Assembly (NCBI GenBank): GCA_934636105.1 | Contig: CAKTZR010000003.1 | Coordinates: forward strand, 1-64,000 | Reading direction: 5' to 3' | DNA length: 64,000 bases | Origin: an uncultured Clostridia bacterium | GTDB taxonomy: Bacteria; Bacillota; Clostridia; Christensenellales; Aristaeellaceae | In this document: in pieces, positions 34,460-43,033 of the stretch | How the letters are laid out: every line of letters starts with the position of its first letter | Numbering within the stretch: the stretch's first letter is position 1 | The notes under the pieces: model-generated | The model's input: only the letters and a program-made list of their open reading frames with translations | Databases searched by the model: none | Told to the model about the DNA's origin: nothing | Position numbers and translations under genes: made by a program

Positions 34460-34488
34460 TCATATTCCCTCCTTTTATTGTATTGCTT

Positions 34489-34530
34489 GGAAAAATCAGG
34501 GTTTGCCGGACGCCTTACCGGCAAACCTCA
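34489..34530 (-). terminator. Terminator after the YbjN-like gene
   Basis: ggtttgccgg (34500-34509) pairs with ccggcaaacc (34518-34527), followed on the reverse strand by tgattttt. Confidence 0.8.
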
Positions 34531-34573
34531 AAGAAAACGACGTTGTAGAGGAAGGTTCCTGTTGAACAAGGTG

Positions 34574-35080
34574 TTATGCCTCTGCCTCTGCCTTTGCCTT
34601 TGCCTTTGCCTCAGCCTTTGCAACCTCTCCAGCAGGATCATCGCTTACACCCAGCATGACACGGACTAAACCATCGCCATACATATCCAACATATTAATT
34701 CCCTTAACTAAAGCCAGCTTGATATCCGCAGGATCAGGCATTTCGTCACCACAGCAGGACACAAACGCCTTATACCGAACCTCGCCATCTCGGAAATCCA
34801 ATTCAAAATTACCCCGCCACAAGCCATAGTTCGCCCGGCAGATAAACTCCGCGACCGCCGCCATCGTTTCCGACTTAGCCTTCATCGGCCAAACAGTGTA
34901 AAAGAGAATCGCCCCATCTACCGCATAGGCATACGAAGATACAGATACAGATCCCATCTGGCCACTCGTGGTCAAGGTAAACGTGAGGATGGGTTCGTCC
35001 TCAGGCTGCGAATACGAAACCTCATAGTCATCCAGCGCAGCCTTCATAGCATTAAAAATCTGAGACTGAGAAACCGACAT
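34574..35080 (-). CDS. YbjN-domain protein with repetitive Ala/Lys/Glu tail
   Basis: A 168-residue protein resembling YbjN-type (secretion-chaperone-fold) proteins: FNAMKAALDDYEVSYSQPED, LTFTLTTSGQMGSVSVSSYA, AAVAEFICRANYGLWRGNFE, FDFRDGEVRYK-like strand, and a C-terminal helix. The last 15 codons alternate Ala with Lys or Glu, encoded by a hexanucleotide tandem repeat (gcctct/gcctttgcc units, 34574-34621), which could vary in copy number. GGAGG precedes ATG 35080. It has its own promoter and terminator. Confidence 0.75.
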   Translation of the reverse strand: MSVSQSQIFNAMKAALDDYEVSYSQPEDEPILTFTLTTSGQMGSVSVSSYAYAVDGAILFYTVWPMKAKSETMAAVAEFICRANYGLWRGNFELDFRDGEVRYKAFVSCCGDEMPDPADIKLALVKGINMLDMYGDGLVRVMLGVSDDPAGEVAKAEAKAKAKAEAEA

Positions 35081-35166
35081 TTTTTTATCCTCCCTTTTCA
35101 TATGAATTTGAATAAATTTCAGATCAAGACTTACTTTTTCCTCGTTCGCTTCATCTGTTTGATTGC

Positions 35167-35195
35167 ATTATACTATGGTATATGTCACATGTCAC
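35167..35195 (-). promoter_or_regulatory. Promoter of the YbjN-like gene cluster
   Basis: On the reverse strand, GTGACA (35195-35190), 17 bases, TATAAT (35172-35167). The -35 region is part of a direct repeat tgtcacatgtcac that may be an operator. Confidence 0.65.
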
Positions 35196-35260
35196 GACCA
35201 AGTTTTTGTTACAGCATACTTTAAAAACATTCGTTATCCGTTGACCTGCCATATTATATA

Positions 35261-35295
35261 AAAAGAAAGCCGCCAAGCCTTTAGCTTGACAGCTT
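35261..35295 (-). terminator. Hairpin terminator
   Basis: gccgccaagc and gcttgacagc pair with two wobble-type pairs around a short loop; the reverse strand continues ggctttcttttt. It would stop reverse transcription coming from the element end to the right. Confidence 0.65.
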
Positions 35296-35346
35296 CCTGT
35301 TTTGCAGCACAGCAGCGTGCATAATGGTGCTTGTGGTCGCAGGTGT

Positions 35347-35516
35347 AGCAGACATCCAATGCCGAGGAGGTATATGCTCATGCAGATACGGAGCATAAGC
35401 GTAGAGCGATCGAAGCGTCTACACCGCAGGATAATCCGCTTTATTCTAAGTTGAATTCCGCGAGATATACAGTAACAGATGAAGAAATGCTGAAGAAGTT
35501 AACGGGGCTGAGATAG
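35347..35516 (+). pseudogene. Tyrosine integrase C-terminal remnant
   Basis: About 55 codons reading SNAEEVYAHADTEHKRRAIE (contains the catalytic-Tyr block VYAHAD), then NPLYSKLNSARYTVTDEE and MLKKLTGLR before a stop. This is the standard C-terminus of clostridial ICE integrases. An in-frame TAG lies just upstream, and the catalytic Arg and His-x-x-Arg segments are missing, so the gene is a fragment. It points rightward to a terminator and a cluster of repeated motifs, as an integrase does at the end of its element. Confidence 0.8.
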
Positions 35517-35525
35517 GGAGGATTT

Positions 35526-35687
35526 TTATCAGAAATTTTCTGTCCTGTGACCGATTGGGGATGGACGGCACATGGCCATCCCCAGCCTTTTTATCAGAAA
35601 CTATTTTTCATTTTTCCTTGTGGTTTCAGGGTCTTCTGTTCCTGTTTCTGATAAAAATATTTTTCTGATAACCATGATTATCAGAAA
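35526..35687. repeat. Five copies of the 10-bp motif TTATCAGAAA (candidate integrase arm sites)
   Basis: Exact copies at 35526-35535, 35591-35600 and 35678-35687 (forward) and 35645-35654 and 35662-35671 (reverse). They follow the integrase remnant by 10-170 bp. Repeated arm-type sites next to the int gene at an element end are standard for Tn916-like ICEs; the specific binding here is inferred. Confidence 0.7.
35556..35592 (+). terminator. Terminator after the integrase remnant
   Basis: ggggatgg and ccatcccc pair around a 12-base loop, followed by gccttttt. Confidence 0.75.
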
Positions 35688-35702
35688 TTTCCGATAAAAG
35701 CG

Positions 35703-35738
35703 GCAAGCAGTGTTTGTGTATAGACAAACCTGCTTGTT
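35703..35738. repeat. Inverted repeat between the arm sites and the relaxase tail (oriT-like candidate)
   Basis: caagcagtgtttgt and acaaacctgcttg pair with one mismatch around gtatag. It lies 75 bp beyond the 3' end of the relaxase fragment. An oriT or element-end function is a guess from position and symmetry. Confidence 0.45.
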
Positions 35739-35810
35739 GAGGGAAAAGTTCCCCCAATCCCCCTTGAGCCATCCCTGCGGGATGAACAGCGCATCCTTCG
35801 GACGCTTGAG

Positions 35811-36833
35811 TTACGAACGCTCAGCATCGGAACGGATGCGCTCTTTTTCGTTCTGCGGAAGCAATGCGTTGAGGTTAGCCTGCACGGTTAGAAGCTCCTG
35901 CTTGGTCTTTTTTGCGGCGGCGTAATCCCCGATCAACTCTCTCCGCTGGGCTTTAAGCTGACCGAGCGTATCGTAAAGCACCTTGAGTTTGGGAACAGTT
36001 TTGTAGCCCGCTTCGTCGAATGTGAGGAGTGCCTGCTTGTATTGCCGGATTTCGGATTCATGTTCCGCGAAGAAAGCGCGCGACCAGCCGGAAGCCTTGT
36101 ACTTTTTATAGGTAGAAACAGACGACAGATAGATCCGAACCTGGTCGATAAGCTGCGAAGTGGAAGCGATTTGTGCTTCCACTTTTTTCAGTTCTGCGGT
36201 TAAAGCATCCGCTTTCGCGCAGGCTTCTTCGACGGCGCATGGCAGATCGTCGATGGAAAGATGATTCTCCGTCAGAAAAAGAATGGACTTGGCATATTGC
36301 TTGCTGTTGAAGTTTTTCGCCCAATAGGCGTAACCCTTTCCCTTGGCTTCCATCCGCTGTGCGTCAATAGCCTTGGAGATTAGCTCGTTCTGCTGAATGG
36401 GCTTTGTTTTCGGGCGGTGCTTCTGCGAACCGGCAAGCACAGCGGAAAGCGCGTCATAGCTGTATGCGTCGCCCAGTGTGCCCATGCGGATAAACCGTTT
36501 CTGCCCTGCTTTTCGGAAGGAAAGCTGTTTGCCGTGCTTGATTTCATAGCCCATCGTTTTCAAACCATCGAGCAGCGCACCCATGTTTTTGGGTCCCTGT
36601 TCCAGCACTCGATCTATGTCGGTGCGCAGAACATCGCGATGCGTGGGAACAGCTCGATCTCCAAGCCACTTATCGTAGGTTTTGCCGGTATGCTGCGGGT
36701 GCTTGATGACGGACAGCTTGTGTTCCAGACAGATCATATCCGAAAGGCGGGCAACCGCACGAGCTGAAAACGAGAAGTCTTTGAATTTATGATGGGCATC
36801 CAGTGAAACGGCGTTCCACTCTATGTGATTATG
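35811..36833 (-). pseudogene. MobP-type relaxase, C-terminal two-thirds (disrupted by insertion)
   Basis: The frame is open from the insertion junction at 36833 and gives about 340 residues starting HNHIEWNAVSLDAHHKFKDF, the second half of the HUH metal/nicking motif. RAVARLSDMICLEHKLSVIK follows, then a helical, coiled-coil-rich C-terminal region. The first 123 residues are encoded 23.8 kb away at 60667-61035. The internal ATG at 36737 is not a real start. As it stands this cannot be an active relaxase. The coiled-coil region (about 36300-35900) may mediate contacts with DNA-processing partners in the intact protein. Confidence 0.9.
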
Positions 36834-37102
36834 GAAAGAATTTTGTCAAGGATTATTTTATAAGTCTGCATATTCTCCCCGTCGATGGTCACATCCACGG
36901 AAAATGAGTGATCTACAAAATACTCCGGTGCTCTGGTTTCAGCCACGTCGTATGTGTCATACGTCAACAGTAGCGAAACTACCTTACCTTCCGCGTCCGT
37001 CGTCATTACCGCCACCACCTTGCCATCATGACTGCCGTTACAGACTGCAGACGCCTCACCCATATCATACTCTTTTTGCCTCTGCATCCTTGTGCGTATC
37101 AC
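36821..37102 (-). CDS. Doubtful short ORF at the element's left end
   Basis: A 93-codon frame whose product (GKVVAVMTTDAEGKVVSLLL then HSFSVDVTIDGENMQTYKII) has a beta-sandwich look and may be the tail of a secreted glycosidase-type protein. No ribosome site is seen at either ATG (37102 or 37063). Its last four codons and stop lie in relaxase DNA beyond the insertion junction, so the 3' end was created by the insertion. Probably a remnant of cargo. Confidence 0.35.
   Translation of the reverse strand: MIRTRMQRQKEYDMGEASAVCNGSHDGKVVAVMTTDAEGKVVSLLLTYDTYDVAETRAPEYFVDHSFSVDVTIDGENMQTYKIILDKILSIIT
36831..36833. other. Left attachment junction
   Basis: The ATG shared with 60667-60669. Left flank gtgatt is relaxase; right side gaaagaattttg is the element. 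Confidence 0.8.
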
Positions 37103-37120
37103 TTTCTTCTAAACTCCCGT

Positions 37121-37177
37121 AAAAAAACGCCTTATATGCAAACCGCTCTCTTTCGACGGCTCAGCATACAAAGCGTT
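37121..37177 (-). terminator. Terminator after the response regulator
   Basis: On the reverse strand, aacgctttgtatgctgagccg pairs imperfectly with cggtttgcatataaggcgtt in a long stem (quoted halves are the two arms), followed by T7. Confidence 0.65.
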
Positions 37178-37185
37178 TCTGACAA

Positions 37186-38781
37186 TCAGTTTTTTCCCCG
37201 ATAGTTTCCCGGCGTCATACCCGTATTCTTTTTGAATAAATAGCTAAAATAATGTGGGTCATTATAACCAACTGCATAAGCGATCTCACTTGAACGCATA
37301 TTTGTATTAGTAAGGAGCTCCTTTGCCTTTTCCATACGAAGCTCCATCAAATACTGTGTAAACGTTCGTCCCATATTTTCTGCAAAAATCGTAGAAAAAT
37401 GACTGCTAGACATCGCCACATGCGCAACCACATCCTGAAAAGTCAAGTTGGAATCCATATAATGCTCTTTCATATAGGAACGCGCCTTGTTGACTACACG
37501 ATTTCCTTTCATATTGGTATGTTCGTCGCGGTATTCCGCCACACATTCCAAAATATCTGCCGCCGTTCCGATATAGGCATCCAAATAGATGTTTGAACAC
37601 ACCTCCGCTTCCAACCAGTTATTATCCAACACTTCACCCGCACTTCCACCCAGACTCTGAATAATTTTACTTGCAACCAAAAGAGTTTCTACTCGCAGAT
37701 ATTCCGCTGTCAACATAACGCCTTCGCATCTATGCCGTAAGTTCTCCACATATTGTATAACTAGAGATCTCATCTCTTCTTTTTCAGCATATCTGACCAG
37801 TTCATAAAGAGACCTATCACTTATATCTTGCTGGTTGTTGGTTCGGATCTCCTCTTCGTCCTGTAAATCCTTACAGCCCATAATTTTTCGCTCATGACAG
37901 ATGGCAGGATTCGCCTCAATCACATGCCGTGTATGCCTTGCGGAACAAAATGACTTGAACAGATCACCAACCTGATATACTGTTTCTCCTATGGAAAACC
38001 GAACTTCTATGCCTTCCAGACATTCCAATTCGTCCTGCATCGTTCTGGCATATGAATAAGCACGTTCTTCAATTTCCTCGTCCTTGTCGCCAAGAATCAA
38101 TGCATTGAGCGAATGTCCGCTTTCGCACAAAAAACACGTTGTATCGTGTCCCATTTCGAAAATAGAAAGCGCTTTACGAATCGAATCATAGCTTGCCTTT
38201 CTATCTTTCTGACAAATTTCAATAACTGTATAGCATTTTGCAGAAATGTCAATGCCAAATGTACGAAGCTGATTGCAGATTTCTTCTCCTTCTATTTGGC
38301 TGATGTTGGTTTGAATCACATTGCTAAGCAGATGGTTTCGAATAAGCTGTTTTCCTTCCGCCATTTGACGATACATCTGTTCTTGACCGACTCGTTCCTT
38401 ACGTTCGTTTTCGATGCGTTGTGCTATACGATTCAGCGTTTCTTCCAGTTTAGCTGAGCTGACCGGCTTAAGCAGATATTCTTGTACGCCATAGCTGATA
38501 GCCTGTTGTGCATAGCTGAAATTATCATAGCCAGAGAGAATGACAAGCTGAGTCCTTGGCATCGTCTTATGGATCTGTCTGCAAAGCTCCATGCCATCCA
38601 TAAAAGGCATTTTGATATCTGTAATCACAATATCCGGACGTTCATCCCGAATCATGGGATAAGCAATTTCGCCATCTCCCGCTTCACCAACCAGCGTCAG
38701 CCTTCCGCCATCCCAAATCCGGCTATTTCGGATTCCCTCGCGAATCACGATTTCATCGTCAACCACAAACACCTTGTACAT
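37186..38781 (-). CDS. YesN-type response regulator with AraC DNA-binding domain
   Basis: A 531-residue protein: a receiver domain (MYKVFVVDDE with the acidic pair, phospho-Asp in DIVITDIKMPFMDGMELC near residue 55, Lys in EYLLKPVSS), a central 250-residue linker, and a C-terminal AraC/XylS pair of helix-turn-helices (NLTFQDVVAHVAMSSSHFST and SSEIAYAVGYNDPHYFSYLF). It should activate sugar-uptake genes when phosphorylated by the adjacent kinase. The start at 38781 follows GGAGA and overlaps the kinase gene's 3' end by 23 bp. Likely targets are the arabinose importer promoter and its own operon; this is inference from context. Confidence 0.92.
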   Translation of the reverse strand: MYKVFVVDDEIVIREGIRNSRIWDGGRLTLVGEAGDGEIAYPMIRDERPDIVITDIKMPFMDGMELCRQIHKTMPRTQLVILSGYDNFSYAQQAISYGVQEYLLKPVSSAKLEETLNRIAQRIENERKERVGQEQMYRQMAEGKQLIRNHLLSNVIQTNISQIEGEEICNQLRTFGIDISAKCYTVIEICQKDRKASYDSIRKALSIFEMGHDTTCFLCESGHSLNALILGDKDEEIEERAYSYARTMQDELECLEGIEVRFSIGETVYQVGDLFKSFCSARHTRHVIEANPAICHERKIMGCKDLQDEEEIRTNNQQDISDRSLYELVRYAEKEEMRSLVIQYVENLRHRCEGVMLTAEYLRVETLLVASKIIQSLGGSAGEVLDNNWLEAEVCSNIYLDAYIGTAADILECVAEYRDEHTNMKGNRVVNKARSYMKEHYMDSNLTFQDVVAHVAMSSSHFSTIFAENMGRTFTQYLMELRMEKAKELLTNTNMRSSEIAYAVGYNDPHYFSYLFKKNTGMTPGNYRGKN

Positions 38782-40216
38782 GTTTTTCTCCATTCTCAAT
38801 GATCGGCACGCTGAATTCCACCGTCGTTCCTCCTGCGTCGCTCTGAATATCAATTCCGTCTTGTTGATGATAGTACAGACAAATGCGCATGTTGACGTTG
38901 CTCAATCCAAATCCCGATCCAGAACCTCCTTTCCGCACTTTAGCACTACTTCCCTTTCGAATGCTCTCCCTAACACTGGCAAGCATTTCCTCGTCCATTC
39001 CTCTACCAGTATCCTTGATGCAGAAGCGGATTCTGTTTCCCTCTCGCTTTCCTGAAACAATAATTGAACCGCCTCCACGCTTGTTTTTGATTCCGTGATA
39101 CAGCGCATTTTCCACCAATGGCTGCAACAACAGCTTCAGCACAGTACAATTCAGAATATCCTCATCTATATGAATTTCATAGTGCAGGATATCACGATAG
39201 CGTGTTTTCTGGATAATCAAATAGCCTTCCAAGTGTTCCACTTCTTTGTAAAGCGGAATCCACTCCTCTCCACTGCTGAGGGAAATGCGGAAGAAATTAC
39301 TTAGCGCCTGTGTTGTGCGAATGACGCTCTCGGAATCATCCGCCTCTGCCTGCCACAAAATTGTGTCGAGTGTATTATATAAAAAATGCGGGTTAATCTG
39401 AGCTTGCAGCGTTTTCAGCTCAGCAATCTTCAGCTTTTCTTCTTCCTCACGAACCTGCTCAATCAGCCTTTCAAGCTGACTTGCCATATCATTCAAGCTG
39501 TTACTCAGCGGCTTCAGTTCTTCAAGCTCCGCTTCCGATATGCGCTGATCAAAGTGTCCCGCTGCAATCTGCGTAGAAAAACGGTCAAGCAGTTCAATGT
39601 TGTCGGCTACATCATTTGAAAGCAGTTTCTGCCTATGCATAATCAGTACAATAGCAAGAATGTTGGACAATAATATACAGGATGCAAGAATGTAAAACAC
39701 GCCACGTACTTGATGATTATGTACCGATTCGCGTTGAACGTAGACGTGAATCAGCTGGTCAACCATATCTCGAATCAGTTCGCCAACATCTCTAACATTG
39801 TTCAGCAGGCGTATAGACTCATCCACACTTCCTTCATTGCGAATGTTCTCTCTCAGCATCTGAGTATATTGCTTATAGGTATCCATCGTTCTGAGAACAA
39901 CGACATACTCGATATCTTCATCAGAAATTCGAACCATTTCCAGGTCTTCTTCAACCTGCCCCATTAACTCATCCGCTTTGCTGTGATTCATTTCCGTGCG
40001 CCCTATCAACACATCATAAATCTCACCAGGAATCGTTTCTGAAATGATGGTTTTAATTTCTATGCAATATGCCATGCGCTGAATAAACATCCGAGATGAA
40101 CTCTCAGAATAAATGATAAATGAAAGCGTCGTCATCATGGTTGCTAACATCACAACCAAAATAATTCTCGCATTGTGATAAAGCTTCAGCGCAATGCTTT
40201 TCTTATTTTGCTTCAA
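38759..40216 (-). CDS. YesM/LytS-type sensor histidine kinase
   Basis: A 485-residue membrane kinase. One transmembrane helix near residues 17-37, an extracellular segment of about 140 residues rich in helices, a second helix near 170-190 (GVFYILASCILLSNILAIVL), a HAMP-like region, the phospho-acceptor block LQAQINPHFLYNTLDTILW, and a HATPase with KLLLQPLVENALYHGIKN and DTGRGMDEE. Start: the frame opens at GTG 40252, but GGAGGG at 40224-40229 gives correct spacing for TTG 40216, so I use that. It is coupled to the response regulator. Similar LytS/YesN pairs in clostridia sense pentoses through a binding protein; the lipoprotein at 52095-53081 could play that part here. Confidence 0.92.
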   Translation of the reverse strand: MKQNKKSIALKLYHNARIILVVMLATMMTTLSFIIYSESSSRMFIQRMAYCIEIKTIISETIPGEIYDVLIGRTEMNHSKADELMGQVEEDLEMVRISDEDIEYVVVLRTMDTYKQYTQMLRENIRNEGSVDESIRLLNNVRDVGELIRDMVDQLIHVYVQRESVHNHQVRGVFYILASCILLSNILAIVLIMHRQKLLSNDVADNIELLDRFSTQIAAGHFDQRISEAELEELKPLSNSLNDMASQLERLIEQVREEEEKLKIAELKTLQAQINPHFLYNTLDTILWQAEADDSESVIRTTQALSNFFRISLSSGEEWIPLYKEVEHLEGYLIIQKTRYRDILHYEIHIDEDILNCTVLKLLLQPLVENALYHGIKNKRGGGSIIVSGKREGNRIRFCIKDTGRGMDEEMLASVRESIRKGSSAKVRKGGSGSGFGLSNVNMRICLYYHQQDGIDIQSDAGGTTVEFSVPIIENGEKHVQGVCG

Positions 40217-40303
40217 ATTCCTGCCCTCCGCACCTGCCGCAAGCAAAAACACTCTTGTATAATATTATATCATGAAACGTTTATCTCTGCTCCATTTTAC
40301 GGC

Positions 40304-40346
40304 AAAAAAGTGTCTTTCCCTCCAGGTAATGCAGGAGACACTTTTA
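40304..40346 (-). terminator. Terminator of the pentose operon
   Basis: aaagtgtct and agacacttt pair; the reverse strand ends in T6 after cacttt. It separates the transketolase genes from the two-component system. Confidence 0.8.
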
Positions 40347-40352
40347 ATTTGA

Positions 40353-41300
40353 CTAAAGGGCAAATTGTTTAGCTACCGCGACAATGTGATCTGCGGTCAT
40401 TCCGAATTGACGCAGCAATTCTTTAGCGGGACCGGAATGACCAAACTCATCGTTGACGCCGATGCGGCGCATTGCAGTGGGGTATTTTTCCCCGAGCACA
40501 GCGGCAACTGCTTCGCCAAGCCCGCCAATGATGTTGTGTTCTTCACAGGTGATGATTTTGCCGCATTCTTTTGCTGCCTTGATGACGATCTGCTCATCTA
40601 GCGGTTTAATGGTGCAGATGTTGATTACGCGTGCGTGAATGCCCAAGCCTTCGAGTTCTTTTGCGGCAACAAGCGCTTCGTTAACCATTAAACCGGTAGC
40701 GATGATGGCAACATCGTTGCCCTCGGTGAGTTGCTCACCTTTACCGATTTCAAAGTGATAATTTGTTTCGTCATGAAAAACCGGTACTGCCAGACGTCCG
40801 AAGCGCAAATATACGGGGCCTTGATATTCGTAAGCCGCTTTTACCGCCGCACGCGCTTCCACGTCATCTGCCGGGCTGAGTACGACCACTCCCGGAATAG
40901 AGCGCATCAACGCAAAATCTTCACAACACTGATGGGAAGCGCCATCCTCGCCGACGGAAATGCCGCCGTGTGTTGCGCCGATTTTTACGTTTAAATGAGG
41001 ATAACCGACGGAATTGCGAATCTGCTCAAATGCGCGTCCTGCCGCAAACATCGCAAAAGACGATGCGAATGGAACCAATCCCATTGTAGATAATCCCGCA
41101 GCCACAGCAATCATGTTGCATTCCGCGATGCCGCAATCAAAATGACGATCGGGAAACGCCTTGCGAAACATTCCGGTTTTGGTTGCCGCGGCAAGGTCGG
41201 CATCCAGCACAACGAGGTTACTGTGTTCGCTGCCCAGTTCAACCAACGCTTGCCCATAGCTTTCACGGGTTGCGATTTTCTTCACTTCGCTCATGCTCAT
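40353..41300 (-). CDS. Transketolase, C-terminal subunit
   Basis: A 315-residue protein with the pyrimidine-binding and C-terminal domains of a split transketolase: ESYGQALVELG, the conserved RHFDCGIAECNMIAVAAGLS (Glu contacting thiamine diphosphate), THGGISVGEDGASHQ, and the tail GLGEAVAAVLGE. It forms the enzyme with the product of the upstream gene, transferring two-carbon units between pentose, tetrose and triose phosphates. ATGA overlap with the N-terminal subunit gene shows coupling. Last gene of the arabinose operon before the terminator. Confidence 0.95.
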   Translation of the reverse strand: MSMSEVKKIATRESYGQALVELGSEHSNLVVLDADLAAATKTGMFRKAFPDRHFDCGIAECNMIAVAAGLSTMGLVPFASSFAMFAAGRAFEQIRNSVGYPHLNVKIGATHGGISVGEDGASHQCCEDFALMRSIPGVVVLSPADDVEARAAVKAAYEYQGPVYLRFGRLAVPVFHDETNYHFEIGKGEQLTEGNDVAIIATGLMVNEALVAAKELEGLGIHARVINICTIKPLDEQIVIKAAKECGKIITCEEHNIIGGLGEAVAAVLGEKYPTAMRRIGVNDEFGHSGPAKELLRQFGMTADHIVAVAKQFAL

Positions 41301-42139
41301 GCCTCCAGTTTCGTCATCTCAGCGTTCAGCTCGTCCATGGCAATTTGATATTCCACATCATTGGGCGCTTTTCCGTGCCAATCGACGTTGTTTTCCATAT
41401 AGCTGACGCCCTTGCCTTTGATCGTGTGCATTAAGATTGCAGTCGGCTTATTCTTGCATGTGTGGAAGGATTCAAACGCCCTTTCGATTTCATCAAAATC
41501 ATGTCCGTTAATGGAAACAACATTGAATCCGAACGCTTCCATCTTTGCATCCATCGGTGCGCTGTTCATGATTTTTTCTGTTGGACCATCAATCTGCAAA
41601 CCGTTGAGATCGATGATGACACACAGATTATCCAGCTTATAATGAGCTGCGAACATGAAGGCTTCCCAGACTTCGCCTTCCTCGATTTCGCCATCGCCCA
41701 GCAGGGTGTAGACATGGATATCCTTGTTGAGGTATTTCGCCCCCTTAGCCATACCCACTGCGCAGGAAACGCCTTGTCCCAAAGAACCGGTACTCATATC
41801 CACGCCCGGCACAAGGTTCATATTCGGGTGCCCCTGTAAATAGCTATCCGTGTGGCGCAGCGTCAGCAAATCTGCTACGGGGAAATAGCCGCGATATGCC
41901 AGTGCGCTGTACAGTCCGGGCGCTGTATGACCTTTGGAAAGCACAAACCGATCCCTGTCTTCCATCTTTGGTTTTTGGGGATCAATGTGCATTTCACGGT
42001 TGTATAAATAAGCAAACATCTCTGCTGCAGATAAGCTTCCGCCCGGATGCCCCGATTTCGCGCTATGGGTAGACTCGATGATCCCCATGCGGATTTGACA
42101 AGCTGCTGTTTTAAGCTGATTCTTTTCCTGATTGGTCAT
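41297..42139 (-). CDS. Transketolase, N-terminal subunit
   Basis: A 280-residue protein carrying the thiamine-pyrophosphate domain: SAKSGHPGGSLSAAEMFAYL, the GHTAPGLYSALAYRG block, TGSLGQG, and the cofactor motif LLGDGEIEEGEVWEAFMFAA (GDG...). Split transketolases of this size are common in Firmicutes and archaea. GGAGGA precedes ATG 42139. With the transaldolase-like protein it feeds xylulose 5-phosphate into glycolysis. Confidence 0.95.
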   Translation of the reverse strand: MTNQEKNQLKTAACQIRMGIIESTHSAKSGHPGGSLSAAEMFAYLYNREMHIDPQKPKMEDRDRFVLSKGHTAPGLYSALAYRGYFPVADLLTLRHTDSYLQGHPNMNLVPGVDMSTGSLGQGVSCAVGMAKGAKYLNKDIHVYTLLGDGEIEEGEVWEAFMFAAHYKLDNLCVIIDLNGLQIDGPTEKIMNSAPMDAKMEAFGFNVVSINGHDFDEIERAFESFHTCKNKPTAILMHTIKGKGVSYMENNVDWHGKAPNDVEYQIAMDELNAEMTKLEA

Positions 42140-42210
42140 ATGTTCCTCCAACTATGTTTCGAATCATCGAAAAGCCCCCAACTTTCTCAAAGTCGGGGGC
42201 TTTGATTAAA

Positions 42211-42870
42211 TTACTCACCAAAGACTTTGATGTAATCCTTTTTGAATTTTTCGATGCCTTGGTCAGTCAGCGGGTGATGTGTCATCTGCTCAATCACCTT
42301 GTAAGGAACGGTAGCGATATCTGCGCCTGCCAGCGCACAATCGGTCACATGAATCGGATTGCGAACGCTTGCGGCAATGATCTCGGTGTCAATATCCGGA
42401 TAATTCGCAAAGACATCGGCAATGGTTCGAATCAGGTCAATGCCGGGTTGCGAAATATCATCCAGCCGTCCGAGAAACGGACTGACATACGCCGCGCCCG
42501 CACGCGCTGCCAGCAGCGCCTGATTAGCCGAAAAGATCAGCGTGCAATTGGTTGGAATGCCTTCGCTCGCAAGCACCTTGATCGCCTTGAGACCTTCGAC
42601 AGTCATCGGAATCTTGACGACCATATGCTTGGGGTCAAGCGCGAAGATTTCCCGTCCTTCCCGAATCATGGTTTCGGCATCGGTTGTCGTTGCTTTCACC
42701 TCGCCGGAAATCGGTCCGTCAACAATAGAAGCGATTTCCGCAAGCGTCTGTGCGTAGTCGCGTCCTTCTTTGGCGATGAGGCTTGGGTTTGTCGTTACGC
42801 CCGCGATTACGCCCATGTCATTCGCCTTGCGAATTTCATCGACATTGGCAGTATCAATAAAGAATTTCAC
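42211..42870 (-). CDS. Transaldolase, TalC/fructose-6-phosphate aldolase type
   Basis: A 219-residue small transaldolase. The N-terminus MKFFIDTANVDEIRKAND is typical when initiation is at GTG 42870: AAAGGA at 42884-42879 is 8 bases upstream, whereas the ATG at 42879 overlaps that site. Other signatures are GVTTNPSLIAKEG, the Schiff-base Lys in HMVVKIPMT, and the GAAYVSPFLGRLDD segment. It moves three-carbon units between sedoheptulose 7-phosphate and glyceraldehyde 3-phosphate, or acts as an F6P aldolase. It lies 71 bp upstream of the transketolase pair in the arabinose operon. Confidence 0.93.
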   Translation of the reverse strand: MKFFIDTANVDEIRKANDMGVIAGVTTNPSLIAKEGRDYAQTLAEIASIVDGPISGEVKATTTDAETMIREGREIFALDPKHMVVKIPMTVEGLKAIKVLASEGIPTNCTLIFSANQALLAARAGAAYVSPFLGRLDDISQPGIDLIRTIADVFANYPDIDTEIIAASVRNPIHVTDCALAGADIATVPYKVIEQMTHHPLTDQGIEKFKKDYIKVFGE

Positions 42871-43033
42871 AGCACTCATCCTTTCGCTGCAGGTTACGTC
42901 GGGCTGCCGCTCAAATCGGGCTGACAGTATTTTTGTCAAGTTGCGCGTATGGCGATACGCGGACGACGGGAAGTCTGAATCGTTCGTTACGGGAGAGAAG
43001 CAGCCTTCTCAATCATAAGACGGTCTTCGTTTC

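Noticed and set aside
34574..34621. CRISPR-like or satellite repeat
   Set aside because: Units are 6 bp, contiguous and in frame within a coding sequence, with no spacers.
36821..37102. Treating this ORF as a normal gene
   Set aside because: Its stop codon comes from relaxase DNA outside the insertion junction and it has no ribosome site, so I list it only as a doubtful remnant.
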